In this document: one piece after another, positions 16,645 through 25,314 of the stretch
Layout: every line of letters starts with the position of its first letter
How positions within the stretch are numbered: position 1 is the stretch's first letter
NCBI GenBank assembly: GCA_964436865.1
Contig: CAYTFK010000064.1
Location: forward strand, 1 to 25,566
Origin: JAXGPP01 sp964436865
GTDB taxonomy: Bacteria > Planctomycetota > Planctomycetia > Pirellulales > Thermoguttaceae
Length of the DNA: 25,566 bases
Direction: 5' to 3'
Made by a program: the position numbers and the translations under genes
Notes under the pieces: model-generated
Database searches by the model: none
Told to the model about the DNA's origin: nothing
Seen by the model: the letters and a program-made list of their open reading frames with translations, nothing else

Positions 16645-18963
16645 TCAAGCGACGTGGCGAAGCTCCGGTTCGTCGGACTTGCTGCGACGCCGCAGGCTGG
16701 TTGCGCCGGTCGTCGCCTCATCGTCTTGTCCATAACCGTAGCCGTAACCGGAGCCATAACCGTAGCCGTAGCTGTAGTAATCGTTGTCGCTCTCGTTGCG
16801 CAGACGATTGACCACCACGCCCAGCACGCGAATGCCGAAGGTAGGAAAACTCTCTGCTGCCCGCATCACCACCTTGCGGCGATTCTTCTCGGGTTGGACC
16901 GCCATCAGCACTCCATCCACCAGCCGGCCGATGATCGCCGTGTCGCTCACCAGCGCCGGGGGGCTGTCGATAAGGATCTGGTCGTAATTTGCCTCGGCCC
17001 AAGCGAGAAACTCGGAGAATCGTTCGCTTGCCAGCAACTCCGTCGGATTGACGGGCCGCGGCCCCGACGGAAGGACATCGAGGTTGGGAAGCACCTGTGC
17101 CCGCCGAATGGCCGCCGCCACTTCTCCGACCGGCCCCGGCTCTCGCAGCACGGTCGACAGTCCCGGCTGCCCCCGCATATCCAGCAAGCCGGTCAGGCCC
17201 GGTCGCCGCATGTCGGCGTCGACCAGCAGCGTCCGCTTGCCGGATTGGGAATAGACCGCCGCAAGATTGGCCACCACGGTCGTCTTGCCGTCGCCCGGCT
17301 CACTGCTGGAGATCACGATCCGGTTGACACCGCCGTCGGCGAAGGCCAACGCCGTCCGCAGCGTGCGGAAGGGTTCGGTTTCGGCGGCCGTCGGCTGCAT
17401 GTGGGCGTGAATTGCGCAGATTCCCGTCTCGGCGTCCAATGCCCTCAGTTTGCCGATGATCGCCAGTACCGGAACCCCGAGCTGGGCCCGCAATTCCTCC
17501 GGCGAACGGAAGTGGTCGTCGAGCATGTCGCGGACGTATACGATTCCAAAGCCGACGCACAGGCCGAGGAATACCGAAAGCATGGCCACCGTCCGCAGAC
17601 GCGGCCACACCGGTCCGTTGGGGACTTGCGGCCGGCTGAGGATCGCCGTGCGGAGCATTCCCCCTTCGCGCCCCATGTCGATATCCTTGAGCCGCTCCAG
17701 AACGACGTCGTAGAAGCCCCGCAATCGAGTCAGGTCGAGCTCGATGATTTCCAGTTGGGCCATTGTGCCGTCGAGCGAGATCGCCTGCATCTTCTCCTGC
17801 TCGTAGCTGGCCTGGATGGCACTCTCGTGGGCGATCGCCTCCTGGAGCTGTTGCCGGGCCATGTCAAGCAGCATCGGCCCGAGCTCGTTGCGGCTGAGCT
17901 TCAGAAGCTGGTCGCGCTCCGCCTGCCGGCGCCCCTGGAGGTATTGCTCGGCAATCGCAATCCGCTGCTGTGTCTCCTGGACGCGACGGTTGTTGGGGCC
18001 GTAGATCTGCAGTTCGCCCTGGAGCTTGGCTTGGTTCTCCAGCAGTTCCTGGCTCATCCGCGAGACCGTGTAGATGTCGCTGTTGCTCAGGCCGAGCCGT
18101 TGGAGCACCACTTCCCGACCCACGGCGTCCATCATCCTCAAGGCGTGCTGGTGAAGGTCCTGGTTCTCGCGGATCGCCTGCTCGACTGCCGCCAGTTGAG
18201 CCTCTCGCTCCAGACGCGTGTCATGGGCCTCGATCATCGAGTCGTTGAGCTTCATCGCCCGGGTGATGACCACATTGACCCCGTTTTCTCCATTGCGGAT
18301 CACCAGTTCGCCGGCGTGACGCCGCAATTCGATCAGCTCCCGCCCCTTCTCCTGGAGCCGCCGCTCCAGATCGGCTTTCTCCTTGGTCAGAATGTCGAGG
18401 ATCTGGGAGGCCGTCCCCTTGTGGAGTCCTTCCATGAAGTCGAGGTAGGCACTCACCACGCAGTCCACCACGGCGGCGGCGGCCCTGGGGTCCTTTGATC
18501 GGTAGGCCACTTCCAGGATGTTCGTGCCGCGGAGGTCGCGCACCGTCAGGTTGCGTTTCAGCGCCCCCACCCAATCGGCCCTCTTTACTTGCTGCAGGTC
18601 GACGCGCGCGTCGGACGGCAGCTTGGCGGCCGCATCCTCCAGCACCGCGTTGCTTGTCACCATGCTGCGGTAGGTCGCCATCAGGTCCTTCGCCACGCGC
18701 TCGCCCGACATCTTCGTCGTGAATGTGTCTTCGCCCGCCTGAAGCACCAGCAGCGATGCCGTCGACTGGAACTCGCGATCGGTGGTCAGGTAGTAGATTC
18801 CTCCCAGCAGGCAACTGCCAACCAGCGAAAGCACCATCACCGTCTTGTGGTAGCGCACGGCACGGAGAAACCGCGCCACGGCCTGGAGCGATTGGCTGTC
18901 CGACGCCGGCATCGTCTGGGCGACGGGTGCCGGTATCGCTGCGCTTGCTGGCTGCTTCGTCAT
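16645..18963 (-). CDS. Wzc-type polysaccharide co-polymerase with tyrosine autokinase domain
   Basis: The product is 772 residues. The Wzz-like chain-length domain is bounded by transmembrane helices near 41-60 and 458-478, with a long coiled-coil-rich periplasmic part (about 180-430). The cytoplasmic BY-kinase domain has Walker A GDGKTT (557-562), Walker A' LVDAD (580-584) and Walker B ILIDSPP (663-669). It ends in a tyrosine cluster with eight Tyr between 729 and 744. Such proteins control length and export of capsule or exopolysaccharide by cycles of autophosphorylation. Co-polymerase and kinase are fused in one chain, as in proteobacterial Wzc and unlike the split CapA/CapB of Firmicutes. 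It lies 60 nt after the export lipoprotein gene. No dedicated tyrosine phosphatase is in the window. Confidence 0.93.
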   Translation of the reverse strand: MTKQPASAAIPAPVAQTMPASDSQSLQAVARFLRAVRYHKTVMVLSLVGSCLLGGIYYLTTDREFQSTASLLVLQAGEDTFTTKMSGERVAKDLMATYRSMVTSNAVLEDAAAKLPSDARVDLQQVKRADWVGALKRNLTVRDLRGTNILEVAYRSKDPRAAAAVVDCVVSAYLDFMEGLHKGTASQILDILTKEKADLERRLQEKGRELIELRRHAGELVIRNGENGVNVVITRAMKLNDSMIEAHDTRLEREAQLAAVEQAIRENQDLHQHALRMMDAVGREVVLQRLGLSNSDIYTVSRMSQELLENQAKLQGELQIYGPNNRRVQETQQRIAIAEQYLQGRRQAERDQLLKLSRNELGPMLLDMARQQLQEAIAHESAIQASYEQEKMQAISLDGTMAQLEIIELDLTRLRGFYDVVLERLKDIDMGREGGMLRTAILSRPQVPNGPVWPRLRTVAMLSVFLGLCVGFGIVYVRDMLDDHFRSPEELRAQLGVPVLAIIGKLRALDAETGICAIHAHMQPTAAETEPFRTLRTALAFADGGVNRIVISSSEPGDGKTTVVANLAAVYSQSGKRTLLVDADMRRPGLTGLLDMRGQPGLSTVLREPGPVGEVAAAIRRAQVLPNLDVLPSGPRPVNPTELLASERFSEFLAWAEANYDQILIDSPPALVSDTAIIGRLVDGVLMAVQPEKNRRKVVMRAAESFPTFGIRVLGVVVNRLRNESDNDYYSYGYGYGSGYGYGYGQDDEATTGATSLRRRSKSDEPELRHVA
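16732..16779 (-). repeat. Tandem Tyr-Gly repeat encoding the autokinase tail
   Basis: Codons 729-744 of the kinase gene are a low-complexity run of Tyr and Gly codons, repeating a six-base unit (complement of gta-gcc / ata-acc). The repeat provides eight potential autophosphorylation sites and could change in copy number by slippage. Confidence 0.8.
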
Positions 18964-19023
18964 GCCGGTTGTTGAACCTCGCTAAGACGTCCTTTGCTGC
19001 CGGGCCGTGGGCCCGTTCTGCGA

Positions 19024-20106
19024 TCAGAAGATCGGCACATTGGCGCCGATGCCGAACCGCAACACGTTGAGCGTTTCCATGACCAGCGTGGCCGGCGTCT
19101 GCTCAACGCTCACCACGTCGCCCGGCGCCAATCGGATGTTCTGCTTGGGATCGCGTTTGGCCGCGTTCAGGCTGACGGTGATAACCACCGGATCGCTCCC
19201 GTCGCACACCTTGCGGATCACGATCACCTTGTCGGCAACGAACGACGACGGCCCGCCCGCCTCGGCCAGGGCGCCAAATAGCCGCAACTCGCGGCGGATG
19301 GGATACTCGACCTCCTTCGGTGCGCGTACCAGGCCCACCACCTGCACCGGCTCGGGTTCAAGTTTCTCCACCCGAACCACCGCTCCGTCGGGCAAGTACG
19401 ACGCGCTGCCCGGTTGCGTCGCCGCTTCCGCCAGGTTGAAGCAGATCCGTGTCGGCGACTGGTCCGCCTGGGCGCTCACCGGCTGTATTCCTGCCAGAGG
19501 CGGCTGGATGGTGAGCCGGGTGGCGTCGGGAGGCAGCGTGATGTCGACCGAAGCCCCCGCTTTGTCCGACAGGCCGCCGGCCGCCACAATGGCATCCATG
19601 AGATAAGACGACCGCCGCGGCAGCTCCACGATCCCCGGCTCTTCTACGGCGCCGACCACCGTAATCCGGTTTCGCCGCTGCTCTTTGACCGTGACGGTGA
19701 CATTCGGCTGGCGGTACAGGCCGCGCTCCATACACAAAGTGGAAATATGCTGCTCCGCCCACGTCGTTTCCATGCCGGCCAGTTGGCAAGGCCCGATCTC
19801 CGGCAACACCGTGGTTCCGTCGTCACCCACTCGGGCCAGGAATTTGGTTACGCCGGCCGTGTCGAGACTGGCGGCAATGGAGATCTCCAGCACGTCGCCC
19901 AGTTCGATCCGCGCCGAGCTGGCGGCCGGCCCCGAGAACTTCGACAGGTCGAGATTGCCGACGTTATACGCCGGGGGCGCTTCCAGTTCCGGAGGAAGAT
20001 AGGCCGCGGAAAACTTCCTTGCCCCGGCACAGCCCGACATGCAGGCCGCCACAGCGAGAATAGCCAGCGCGTGCCCCAGTCGAGGCGCTAGAGCGACAAT
20101 TGCCAT
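19024..20106 (-). CDS. Polysaccharide export lipoprotein, Wza/SLBB family
   Basis: The product is 360 residues. It has a lipoprotein signal ending MSGC, with Cys26 as the likely lipidation site (Met at -3 is slightly unusual). A polysaccharide export domain at about 66-142 (RIELGDVLEISIAAS, then QPNVTVTVKE) is followed by two SLBB-type beta-grasp segments: ITVVGAVEEPGIVELP near 148-163 and VQVVGLVRAPKEVEYPI in the C-terminal half. Such proteins form the outer-membrane or periplasmic channel through which Wzy-dependent polysaccharides leave the cell. The open frame extends 65 codons further upstream, but those residues are Arg-rich without signal character, so the ATG at 20106 is preferred although its ribosome binding site is weak. 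It is the first gene of the minus-strand polysaccharide block. Confidence 0.88.
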   Translation of the reverse strand: MAIVALAPRLGHALAILAVAACMSGCAGARKFSAAYLPPELEAPPAYNVGNLDLSKFSGPAASSARIELGDVLEISIAASLDTAGVTKFLARVGDDGTTVLPEIGPCQLAGMETTWAEQHISTLCMERGLYRQPNVTVTVKEQRRNRITVVGAVEEPGIVELPRRSSYLMDAIVAAGGLSDKAGASVDITLPPDATRLTIQPPLAGIQPVSAQADQSPTRICFNLAEAATQPGSASYLPDGAVVRVEKLEPEPVQVVGLVRAPKEVEYPIRRELRLFGALAEAGGPSSFVADKVIVIRKVCDGSDPVVITVSLNAAKRDPKQNIRLAPGDVVSVEQTPATLVMETLNVLRFGIGANVPIF

Positions 20107-20478
20107 GGAAGATGATGTCCGATGAACCGGCGGGCGGAGTTCCACATACCTGAGCCTGATTTGGCCGCGAAAAGCTGCCCCAACGAGCGCCGCGGTCGAC
20201 GCGCACCGCGCGTCCGGCGCCGCCCGGAGAGCTACGCCAGATAAAGTGGGGACTTCTCTACCGGAAAAGCGCCTGCCCGTAAAGGCGGATTTGGCACACA
20301 CTAGCCCTCAGCACGCCGATCAGGGGCCCCCGGACGACGCTTGCGAAGACCAATACTCCTGTCTTCACTGCCTTTCGATTGGACTTGCCATCTGCAAAGC
20401 GATCTGAGATGATCCCGACCCCCCGGTAATAGGTTCTTGGCACAAGCTGCGGCGCCGATTTCCCGGCAAGGATGCAAC
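20107..20478. other. Divergent intergenic region without a gene
   Basis: This 372-bp stretch separates the start of the polysaccharide block (minus) from the TPR lipoprotein gene (plus), so promoters for both should lie here. It holds a small inverted repeat CGCCT / AGGCG (20270-20274 and 20283-20287), a weak plus-strand promoter-like pair at 20385-20413, and two TGGCAC hexamers that do not complete a sigma-54 promoter. No coding frame with a plausible start and composition was seen. Confidence 0.6.
20385..20413 (+). promoter_or_regulatory. Possible sigma-70-like promoter for the TPR lipoprotein gene
   Basis: TTGCCA (20385-20390) and GATGAT (20408-20413) are separated by 17 bp and lie about 65 bp upstream of the start codon. 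The -10 match is partial, and planctomycete promoter consensus is not well defined, so this is a weak call. Confidence 0.2.
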
Positions 20479-21399
20479 ATGATCCTCTGGCGGATTGCCT
20501 CGTTTGCGCGGCTCACTGCCGCGCTATCGGTCATCGTCGTGACCTCGGGATGCGGGCAGAAAGGGATCCCCGAAGCGCCGGCCGGTCCGTTTGAGCGCGG
20601 TGTGGCGGCGCTCGATGCGAACCGCCTCGAAGAAGCCTTGGCAGAGTTTGAAGAGGTGATTCGCGCCGAACCCGAGCGGGCCGAAGCCTATCTCAAACGC
20701 GCCCACTGCTACTACAAACAAGGGCGGATGGATCTGGCGGTCTCCGACTGCGACATCGCCATCAAGCTCAAGCCGGACTACGCCGACGCCTACCGCGGCC
20801 GGGGCAGCGCCCGCTGGCAAAGCGGCGATACCGCGCGAGCCATCGAGGACTACACGCGATCGATCCAACTCAACCCCAAAGGCGCCGAGGCCTACTTGAA
20901 CCGCGCCGGCGTCTACCTCGAACTGGGCAATCTCGACCGCGCCATCGGCGACTACAGCGTGGCGATCCAGCTTGCTCCCGACACCGTCGCCGCCTACGGC
21001 GGCCGCGCCTGCGCCTACGAACAGCGCGGCGATCTCGACCGGGCAGTCACCGATCTCGACCGGGCGATCCGCCTCGACCCCAAGCTGCCCGAAAGCTACT
21101 TCGTTCGCGGCCGCGTTTACGGGAAATTGGGGAAGATGGAGTCGTTGATCGGCGACTTCAGCCGCGTCGTGGAACTCGACCCGAACCGCGCGGAGGCATA
21201 CTTCGGCCGCGGGCTCGCGTGGGCCATGCAGGGCGACGCGACCAGCGCTATCGCCGACCTCGACAGGGCCATTCAACTCCGCCCCGACTACCTCGAAGCC
21301 TACCAGGCTCGCGGGCAGCTTTACGAAGCGCAGGGCAATCCGGCACGCGCCGCGGAGGATCAATCGATGGCGGCCCGCCTCGACACCACCCTCCGCTGA
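20479..21399 (+). CDS. TPR-repeat lipoprotein, eight repeats
   Basis: The product is 306 residues. The start MILWRIASFARLTAALSVIV is a signal sequence ending TSGC, with Cys25 as the probable lipidation site, although Thr at -3 is not the usual residue. From about residue 37 to the end there are eight consecutive 34-residue TPR units, each with the pattern ..A(Y/F)..RG..Y...G....AI.D...AI.L.P, the last one incomplete. Each full unit fits the helix-turn-helix TPR consensus; the fold is a protein-binding solenoid. AAGGA sits 6 nt before this ATG, which decides the start over an upstream ATG at 20437. It is transcribed away from the polysaccharide block; a scaffold role for envelope assembly is plausible, but no partner can be named. 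Confidence 0.88.
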   Translation: MILWRIASFARLTAALSVIVVTSGCGQKGIPEAPAGPFERGVAALDANRLEEALAEFEEVIRAEPERAEAYLKRAHCYYKQGRMDLAVSDCDIAIKLKPDYADAYRGRGSARWQSGDTARAIEDYTRSIQLNPKGAEAYLNRAGVYLELGNLDRAIGDYSVAIQLAPDTVAAYGGRACAYEQRGDLDRAVTDLDRAIRLDPKLPESYFVRGRVYGKLGKMESLIGDFSRVVELDPNRAEAYFGRGLAWAMQGDATSAIADLDRAIQLRPDYLEAYQARGQLYEAQGNPARAAEDQSMAARLDTTLR

Positions 21400-21451
21400 C
21401 GCCCTCCCGCCAGCGCTCGCACCAGCCTTCTCACCCTCCGCGCAAGAGACG

Positions 21452-22975
21452 TCAGCGAAGCTGTTCGCGCGCTGTATCGATCCACGTGCGGAGCGATTCG
21501 CCAAGCCAAAGGCTCCATCGGGGGCAATGCCCGACTGCCTGGCGATCCGCCAGCTTCGCCAGCAGCTCAACGCACGGCGATCGGCTGGCGACGAGCGTGT
21601 CCAGTGCCGTGGCACAAAGCCCGCTCCTTGCCAGCAGCATCAAGGGGCCGGCCAGCGCATCGGCATCGCTCGCCACCACGCAGGCCCCCAGCACGCCGCC
21701 GGTCGCGCGGCGTACGTAGATTTCGACGAACCCCTCCTCGCCAGCCGTCGCGTCGACGCTCGCGAGCTCGTCCAGTTCGACGCGGTAGACGTCCCACGCC
21801 ATCTTCCGCACTTCGAGTTCCTCAGGCGTCTGCCCCAGGCACACGATGGCCGGATCGGTCCCCACTCGTCGGGCCATCACCACTCCGCCCCGCCCGTCCC
21901 GTCGCGCCGCCATGGCCTGCCGCACACACACTCGCGCGGCGGCCTCCGCGGTGTCGCCCGATGCTCCGTAGCCGCGGCAGATCTCCCCCGCCGCGAAGAT
22001 GCGGTGATTCGTCGTCCGCAGCCGGCGGTCGGTCACTACCCCTCCGCCCGACACCCTCACGCCCGCGGCCGCCAGCTTCAGCGGCTCCAAATCGAGTTCG
22101 CGCACGTCGTCGACGAGCACCGCGTCCACGAACCGTTTCTGCGTCCCCTCCTTCTCCTCCACGATCAACAGTCGCTGCTGTCTCAGCGGCTGAACCTCCA
22201 GCCGGCGATAGTTGAAGTGGAATCGGACCCCCTCGTCTTCCAGACGCCGCCGTACGATGGCCGCCGCGGCCGGTAGCTCGCCCGGCAGGATTTCGCTCTC
22301 GCGGCCGAAGACATGTACCTCGCTGCCGAGTCGGCAGAAGCTCTGGGCCCAAACGCATTCCCGCGCCCCCACTCCGACGATCGCCAGCCGCCGCGGAATG
22401 CACGCCAGCCGCGCAAGATCGGCCGGACGCCAGCAGAGTCCCTCGCCGTTGCCATCAACTCCGTTTGCCCGCGTGCGGCATTCCGGAGCCAGAAGCGCAT
22501 AGCGAAATCGTACCGACCGTCCGGAGACGATGACTTCTCTGCGCCCGACAAAGCTCACCTCACCGATCAACAGATCCACGTTCGGCTCGGTAATCGAACT
22601 CGCCGACGGAGGTGGCCCGGCGAGCATCGCTCGATCCAGGTCGGCTCGCAGGGCCAACCAGACGTCGCGGCGACTGTCATGCCTGTGGCCGCTAAAGTCG
22701 CGGCCCGACTTCGCGCACGCGCTCGCCGCCGACCAAAGGGCGTCCTCAACCGCTCGCATGTCCGGCCCCGAGCCCGGCCCGAGCGACTCCCGGGCGACGA
22801 CCGCCGTGCGGCATCCGAAGACAGCCGCCTCGCGCGCCGCCGCCGCGGCCACCGGGCCTTCGCCAATGATCACCAGATCGTAATGCAGTGGGGCGGCAGA
22901 GCGAGAGGCGGGCGTGCTGCCGGCACTCTCGGCCGTCGTCGTTGGCTCCTCAATAGTGGCGTGCTCCGACTCCAA
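21452..22975 (-). CDS. FAD-dependent pyridine nucleotide-disulfide oxidoreductase-like protein lacking the redox cysteines
   Basis: The product is 507 residues with the full architecture of the lipoamide dehydrogenase/mercuric reductase/soluble transhydrogenase class. It has an FAD motif GEGPVA (38-43), an NAD(P) motif GVGARE (201-206), the second FAD motif IFAAGEI (327-333, Glu in place of Asp) and a C-terminal dimerisation domain (about 375-490). The region that should hold the CxxxxC disulfide (about 60-80) has no cysteine, and the C-terminal catalytic His is replaced (R465 ahead of the retained E470). It may therefore be a transhydrogenase- or diaphorase-like flavoprotein, or have lost catalysis. 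A 30-residue polar N-terminal extension precedes the fold. The gene converges with the TPR gene (52 nt apart) and diverges from the SpoA gene. Confidence 0.82.
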   Translation of the reverse strand: MESEHATIEEPTTTAESAGSTPASRSAAPLHYDLVIIGEGPVAAAAAREAAVFGCRTAVVARESLGPGSGPDMRAVEDALWSAASACAKSGRDFSGHRHDSRRDVWLALRADLDRAMLAGPPPSASSITEPNVDLLIGEVSFVGRREVIVSGRSVRFRYALLAPECRTRANGVDGNGEGLCWRPADLARLACIPRRLAIVGVGARECVWAQSFCRLGSEVHVFGRESEILPGELPAAAAIVRRRLEDEGVRFHFNYRRLEVQPLRQQRLLIVEEKEGTQKRFVDAVLVDDVRELDLEPLKLAAAGVRVSGGGVVTDRRLRTTNHRIFAAGEICRGYGASGDTAEAAARVCVRQAMAARRDGRGGVVMARRVGTDPAIVCLGQTPEELEVRKMAWDVYRVELDELASVDATAGEEGFVEIYVRRATGGVLGACVVASDADALAGPLMLLARSGLCATALDTLVASRSPCVELLAKLADRQAVGHCPRWSLWLGESLRTWIDTAREQLR

Positions 22976-22984
22976 CAGCCTGCG

Positions 22985-22992
22985 CTCCTTCT
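22985..22992 (-). promoter_or_regulatory. Strong ribosome binding site deciding a TTG start
   Basis: On the minus strand AGAAGGAG ends 9 nt before TTG at 22975. No in-frame ATG lies between this TTG and the FAD-binding motif; the next in-frame Met is residue 73, past that motif. The flavoprotein therefore very probably begins at TTG, a rare codon compensated by a near-ideal Shine-Dalgarno sequence. Confidence 0.7.
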
Positions 22993-23095
22993 ACATGGTG
23001 GTAAGTCGAGCTTCTCCGGACACAGCGATCCGGTCACTCCCCCATCATCGAGTCCTTTGCCTGCATCACCTCGATCCATGCGGCACGATCCGGCT

Positions 23096-23113
23096 CGATT
23101 GTTCAAGCAATCG
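23096..23113. promoter_or_regulatory. Palindrome in the divergent region between the flavoprotein and SpoA genes
   Basis: CGATTG (23096-23101) and CAATCG (23108-23113) form a perfect 6-bp inverted repeat around TTCAAG, near the middle of the 244-bp divergent spacer and in its most AT-rich part. It could be a shared operator for both genes. This is unproven, and such repeats also occur by chance. Confidence 0.25.
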
Positions 23114-23219
23114 TACAGAATCAGTAAAGCCGGCCCCCGTTCTCACCGATAATGGGGCACAGCCTTCACAGATTGCCCAATCCGCCCCTGGGGGCAGCCC
23201 TTTCTCCGATGCCGCGGTC

Positions 23220-24128
23220 ATGGCAGACTTGACTCAAAGCCATTTGGACGACGTGCTGGCTGTCTGCCGAAGCGGGGCCGAAGAAGCCGCTGCCGCCATC
23301 GGCCGCGCTCTGGATCACGAAGTCGGGCTCGTCGTCGGCGAGGCCGTAACGCTCGATGCCCCTCCCGTGGCCGCAGCTCTGGCTGGCCCCGGCTTGGCCG
23401 TGGTCTTCATGCTGGGCGAAACAGGCGCCCTGGTGGCCCTCTCCGACAGTTCCGGCCTCGTCCCTGCTTGGTGTGCTGATCCCGATCCGACCGGCCGAAG
23501 CAAGCTGACCACCTTGGCCCAGGAACTGGGCATGGTCCTCCTCCCCGAGGCGTTCATGCCCGACGACTTTGCGGCCGGGCACATCGACAGCCTCGCGCAG
23601 GGCCTCGATCGGGGCCAGGTGACCCCCGACGCCGCCGTCGTTCCGCTCGAGATCCGCCGGGCCGACGGCCAGGGCGGCTCGGCTTACCTGATCTGGCCCC
23701 TCGGCCAGCCACGGCAGGTCCTCACGCCGTTGCCAGCATCCCAACCATCGTCGCCGTCGCCCCCCACGTCGGCGTCGTCGCCTCCTCCCGTCGCACCCCC
23801 AGCCCTGGCCGAACAGCCTGTCCCGTCCGCACCTGGACGACGATCCCTCTCGCTCGATGATCTCCCAATCTACTCCCGCAGCCTGTTGCGCATCCCGGTA
23901 ACCGTGGTGGTAACGCTGGCCGAAAAGCGCCAGCCGCTCGGGCGAATTCTGGAACTCGGCCCCGGTTCGATCATCCAGTTCGACAAGTCCTGCGATGAGG
24001 CCCTGGAACTCGAAGCCGGCGGTCGCACCGTCGCGCTCGGCGAGGCCGTCAAAGTTGGGGAGAAATTCGGCCTGCGTATCACCTCGATGATCATGCCCGA
24101 AGAGCGCTTCGTCGAAGTCCGCAAGTGA
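23220..24128 (+). CDS. SpoA-domain protein, FliN/FliM flagellar motor switch-like
   Basis: The product is 302 residues. The C-terminal 90 residues (about 213-300) are a SpoA domain: LLRIPVTVVVTLAEKRQPLG, ILELGPGSIIQFDK, VALGEAVKVGEKFGLRITSM, the pattern of FliN and the C-terminus of FliM in the flagellar C-ring. The N-terminal part (1-165) is an Ala-rich alpha/beta domain, possibly related to FliN N-terminal or CheC-like regions but not confidently matched. A Pro/Ser/Ala-rich linker (about 170-207) joins them. The ATG at 23220 was chosen because MADLTQSHLDDVLAV gives a sensible start; no strong ribosome binding site is seen, and the upstream open frame to 22914 overlaps the divergent gene. 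No other flagellar gene is in the window. It could serve a flagellar or a type III secretion-like ring. Confidence 0.8.
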   Translation: MADLTQSHLDDVLAVCRSGAEEAAAAIGRALDHEVGLVVGEAVTLDAPPVAAALAGPGLAVVFMLGETGALVALSDSSGLVPAWCADPDPTGRSKLTTLAQELGMVLLPEAFMPDDFAAGHIDSLAQGLDRGQVTPDAAVVPLEIRRADGQGGSAYLIWPLGQPRQVLTPLPASQPSSPSPPTSASSPPPVAPPALAEQPVPSAPGRRSLSLDDLPIYSRSLLRIPVTVVVTLAEKRQPLGRILELGPGSIIQFDKSCDEALELEAGGRTVALGEAVKVGEKFGLRITSMIMPEERFVEVRK

Positions 24129-24234
24129 AGCCCGCCCCCCAAGGCGCCGCCGCCAGGCATCGGGGAACCAGCGACTGTCGCCTTTTGCTCTTGCGAACGA
24201 GACTGCCTTCCGCGAAACGACAGCCGACTCGATC

Positions 24235-24459
24235 CTAGTTCGGCATGAATACCGGCGGAGTGGTGCTCCCCGGCTCACACGGCTCCCCCGGCACGCTCGG
24301 GCAGACCGGCGAGTACGCCTGCCGCACGGTCGGAACCGTGCCAAAGCAGCACCATCCCAGGTTGTCGCACTTCCACTGATCCACCCCGTGCAGGCAACTG
24401 CACCCCGCCAGCACGGCCACTGCCAGGCTCCCCAACGCCGCCCAGATCGTTCGTCTCAT
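24235..24459 (-). CDS. Small cysteine-rich lipoprotein of unknown function
   Basis: The product is 74 residues. MRRTIWAALGSLAVAVLAGC is a canonical lipoprotein signal with lipobox LAGC and Cys20 as the lipidation site. The mature 55 residues are rich in Cys (20, 22, 31, 37, 38, 53, 61) and Pro and end PPVFMPN. AGGAG (24467-24471) lies 7 nt before the ATG, giving strong support to this short gene inside a much longer open frame. It converges with the SpoA gene and diverges from trpG/pabA. The family was not recognised; disulfide bonds in the periplasm or metal binding are possible. Confidence 0.8.
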   Translation of the reverse strand: MRRTIWAALGSLAVAVLAGCSCLHGVDQWKCDNLGWCCFGTVPTVRQAYSPVCPSVPGEPCEPGSTTPPVFMPN

Positions 24460-24717
24460 GGCATCACTCCTGCGTCCGGTCTGTCCGTTGTCTATTGGAT
24501 CGCGAACAATGGGACATGGCGCGCCGTGACGAGCCCCCTCTGCCGGACGGCCTGCCCGCGAAATGGGTCTTCCTCCCATCCGCTTTCGCCTTCCGCTCGT
24601 CCCGTTCAAGCCGCTACACTTATAGACCCCTGAGCCACGCTCCAAGCGCCGCGGAGCCCGACAGTCGGCACGAGCCCTTGCCTCCGGGCTCATTCTCCCA
24701 GCAAACACCAATCGGCC

Positions 24718-25307
<590 letters not shown>

Positions 25308-25314
<7 letters not shown>

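Noticed and set aside
16234..18498. A 754-codon open frame on the plus strand opposite the autokinase and ligase genes
   Set aside because: It lies antisense to two well-supported genes, is rich in Arg, His, Pro and Leu, and has no domain or signal. Long antisense frames are expected in GC-rich DNA when the real gene uses strong third-position GC.
20300..20455. TGGCAC hexamers resembling sigma-54 promoters
   Set aside because: Both hexamers lack a TTGC element at the required distance, so the -24/-12 pattern is not complete.
22914..23219. Longer start for the SpoA protein
   Set aside because: The extra 102 residues overlap the divergent flavoprotein gene and its ribosome binding site and show no domain.
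24601..24640. TATAGA box at 24621 as a promoter for trpG/pabA
   Set aside because: No acceptable -35 hexamer lies 16-18 bp upstream and the box matches only four of six positions.
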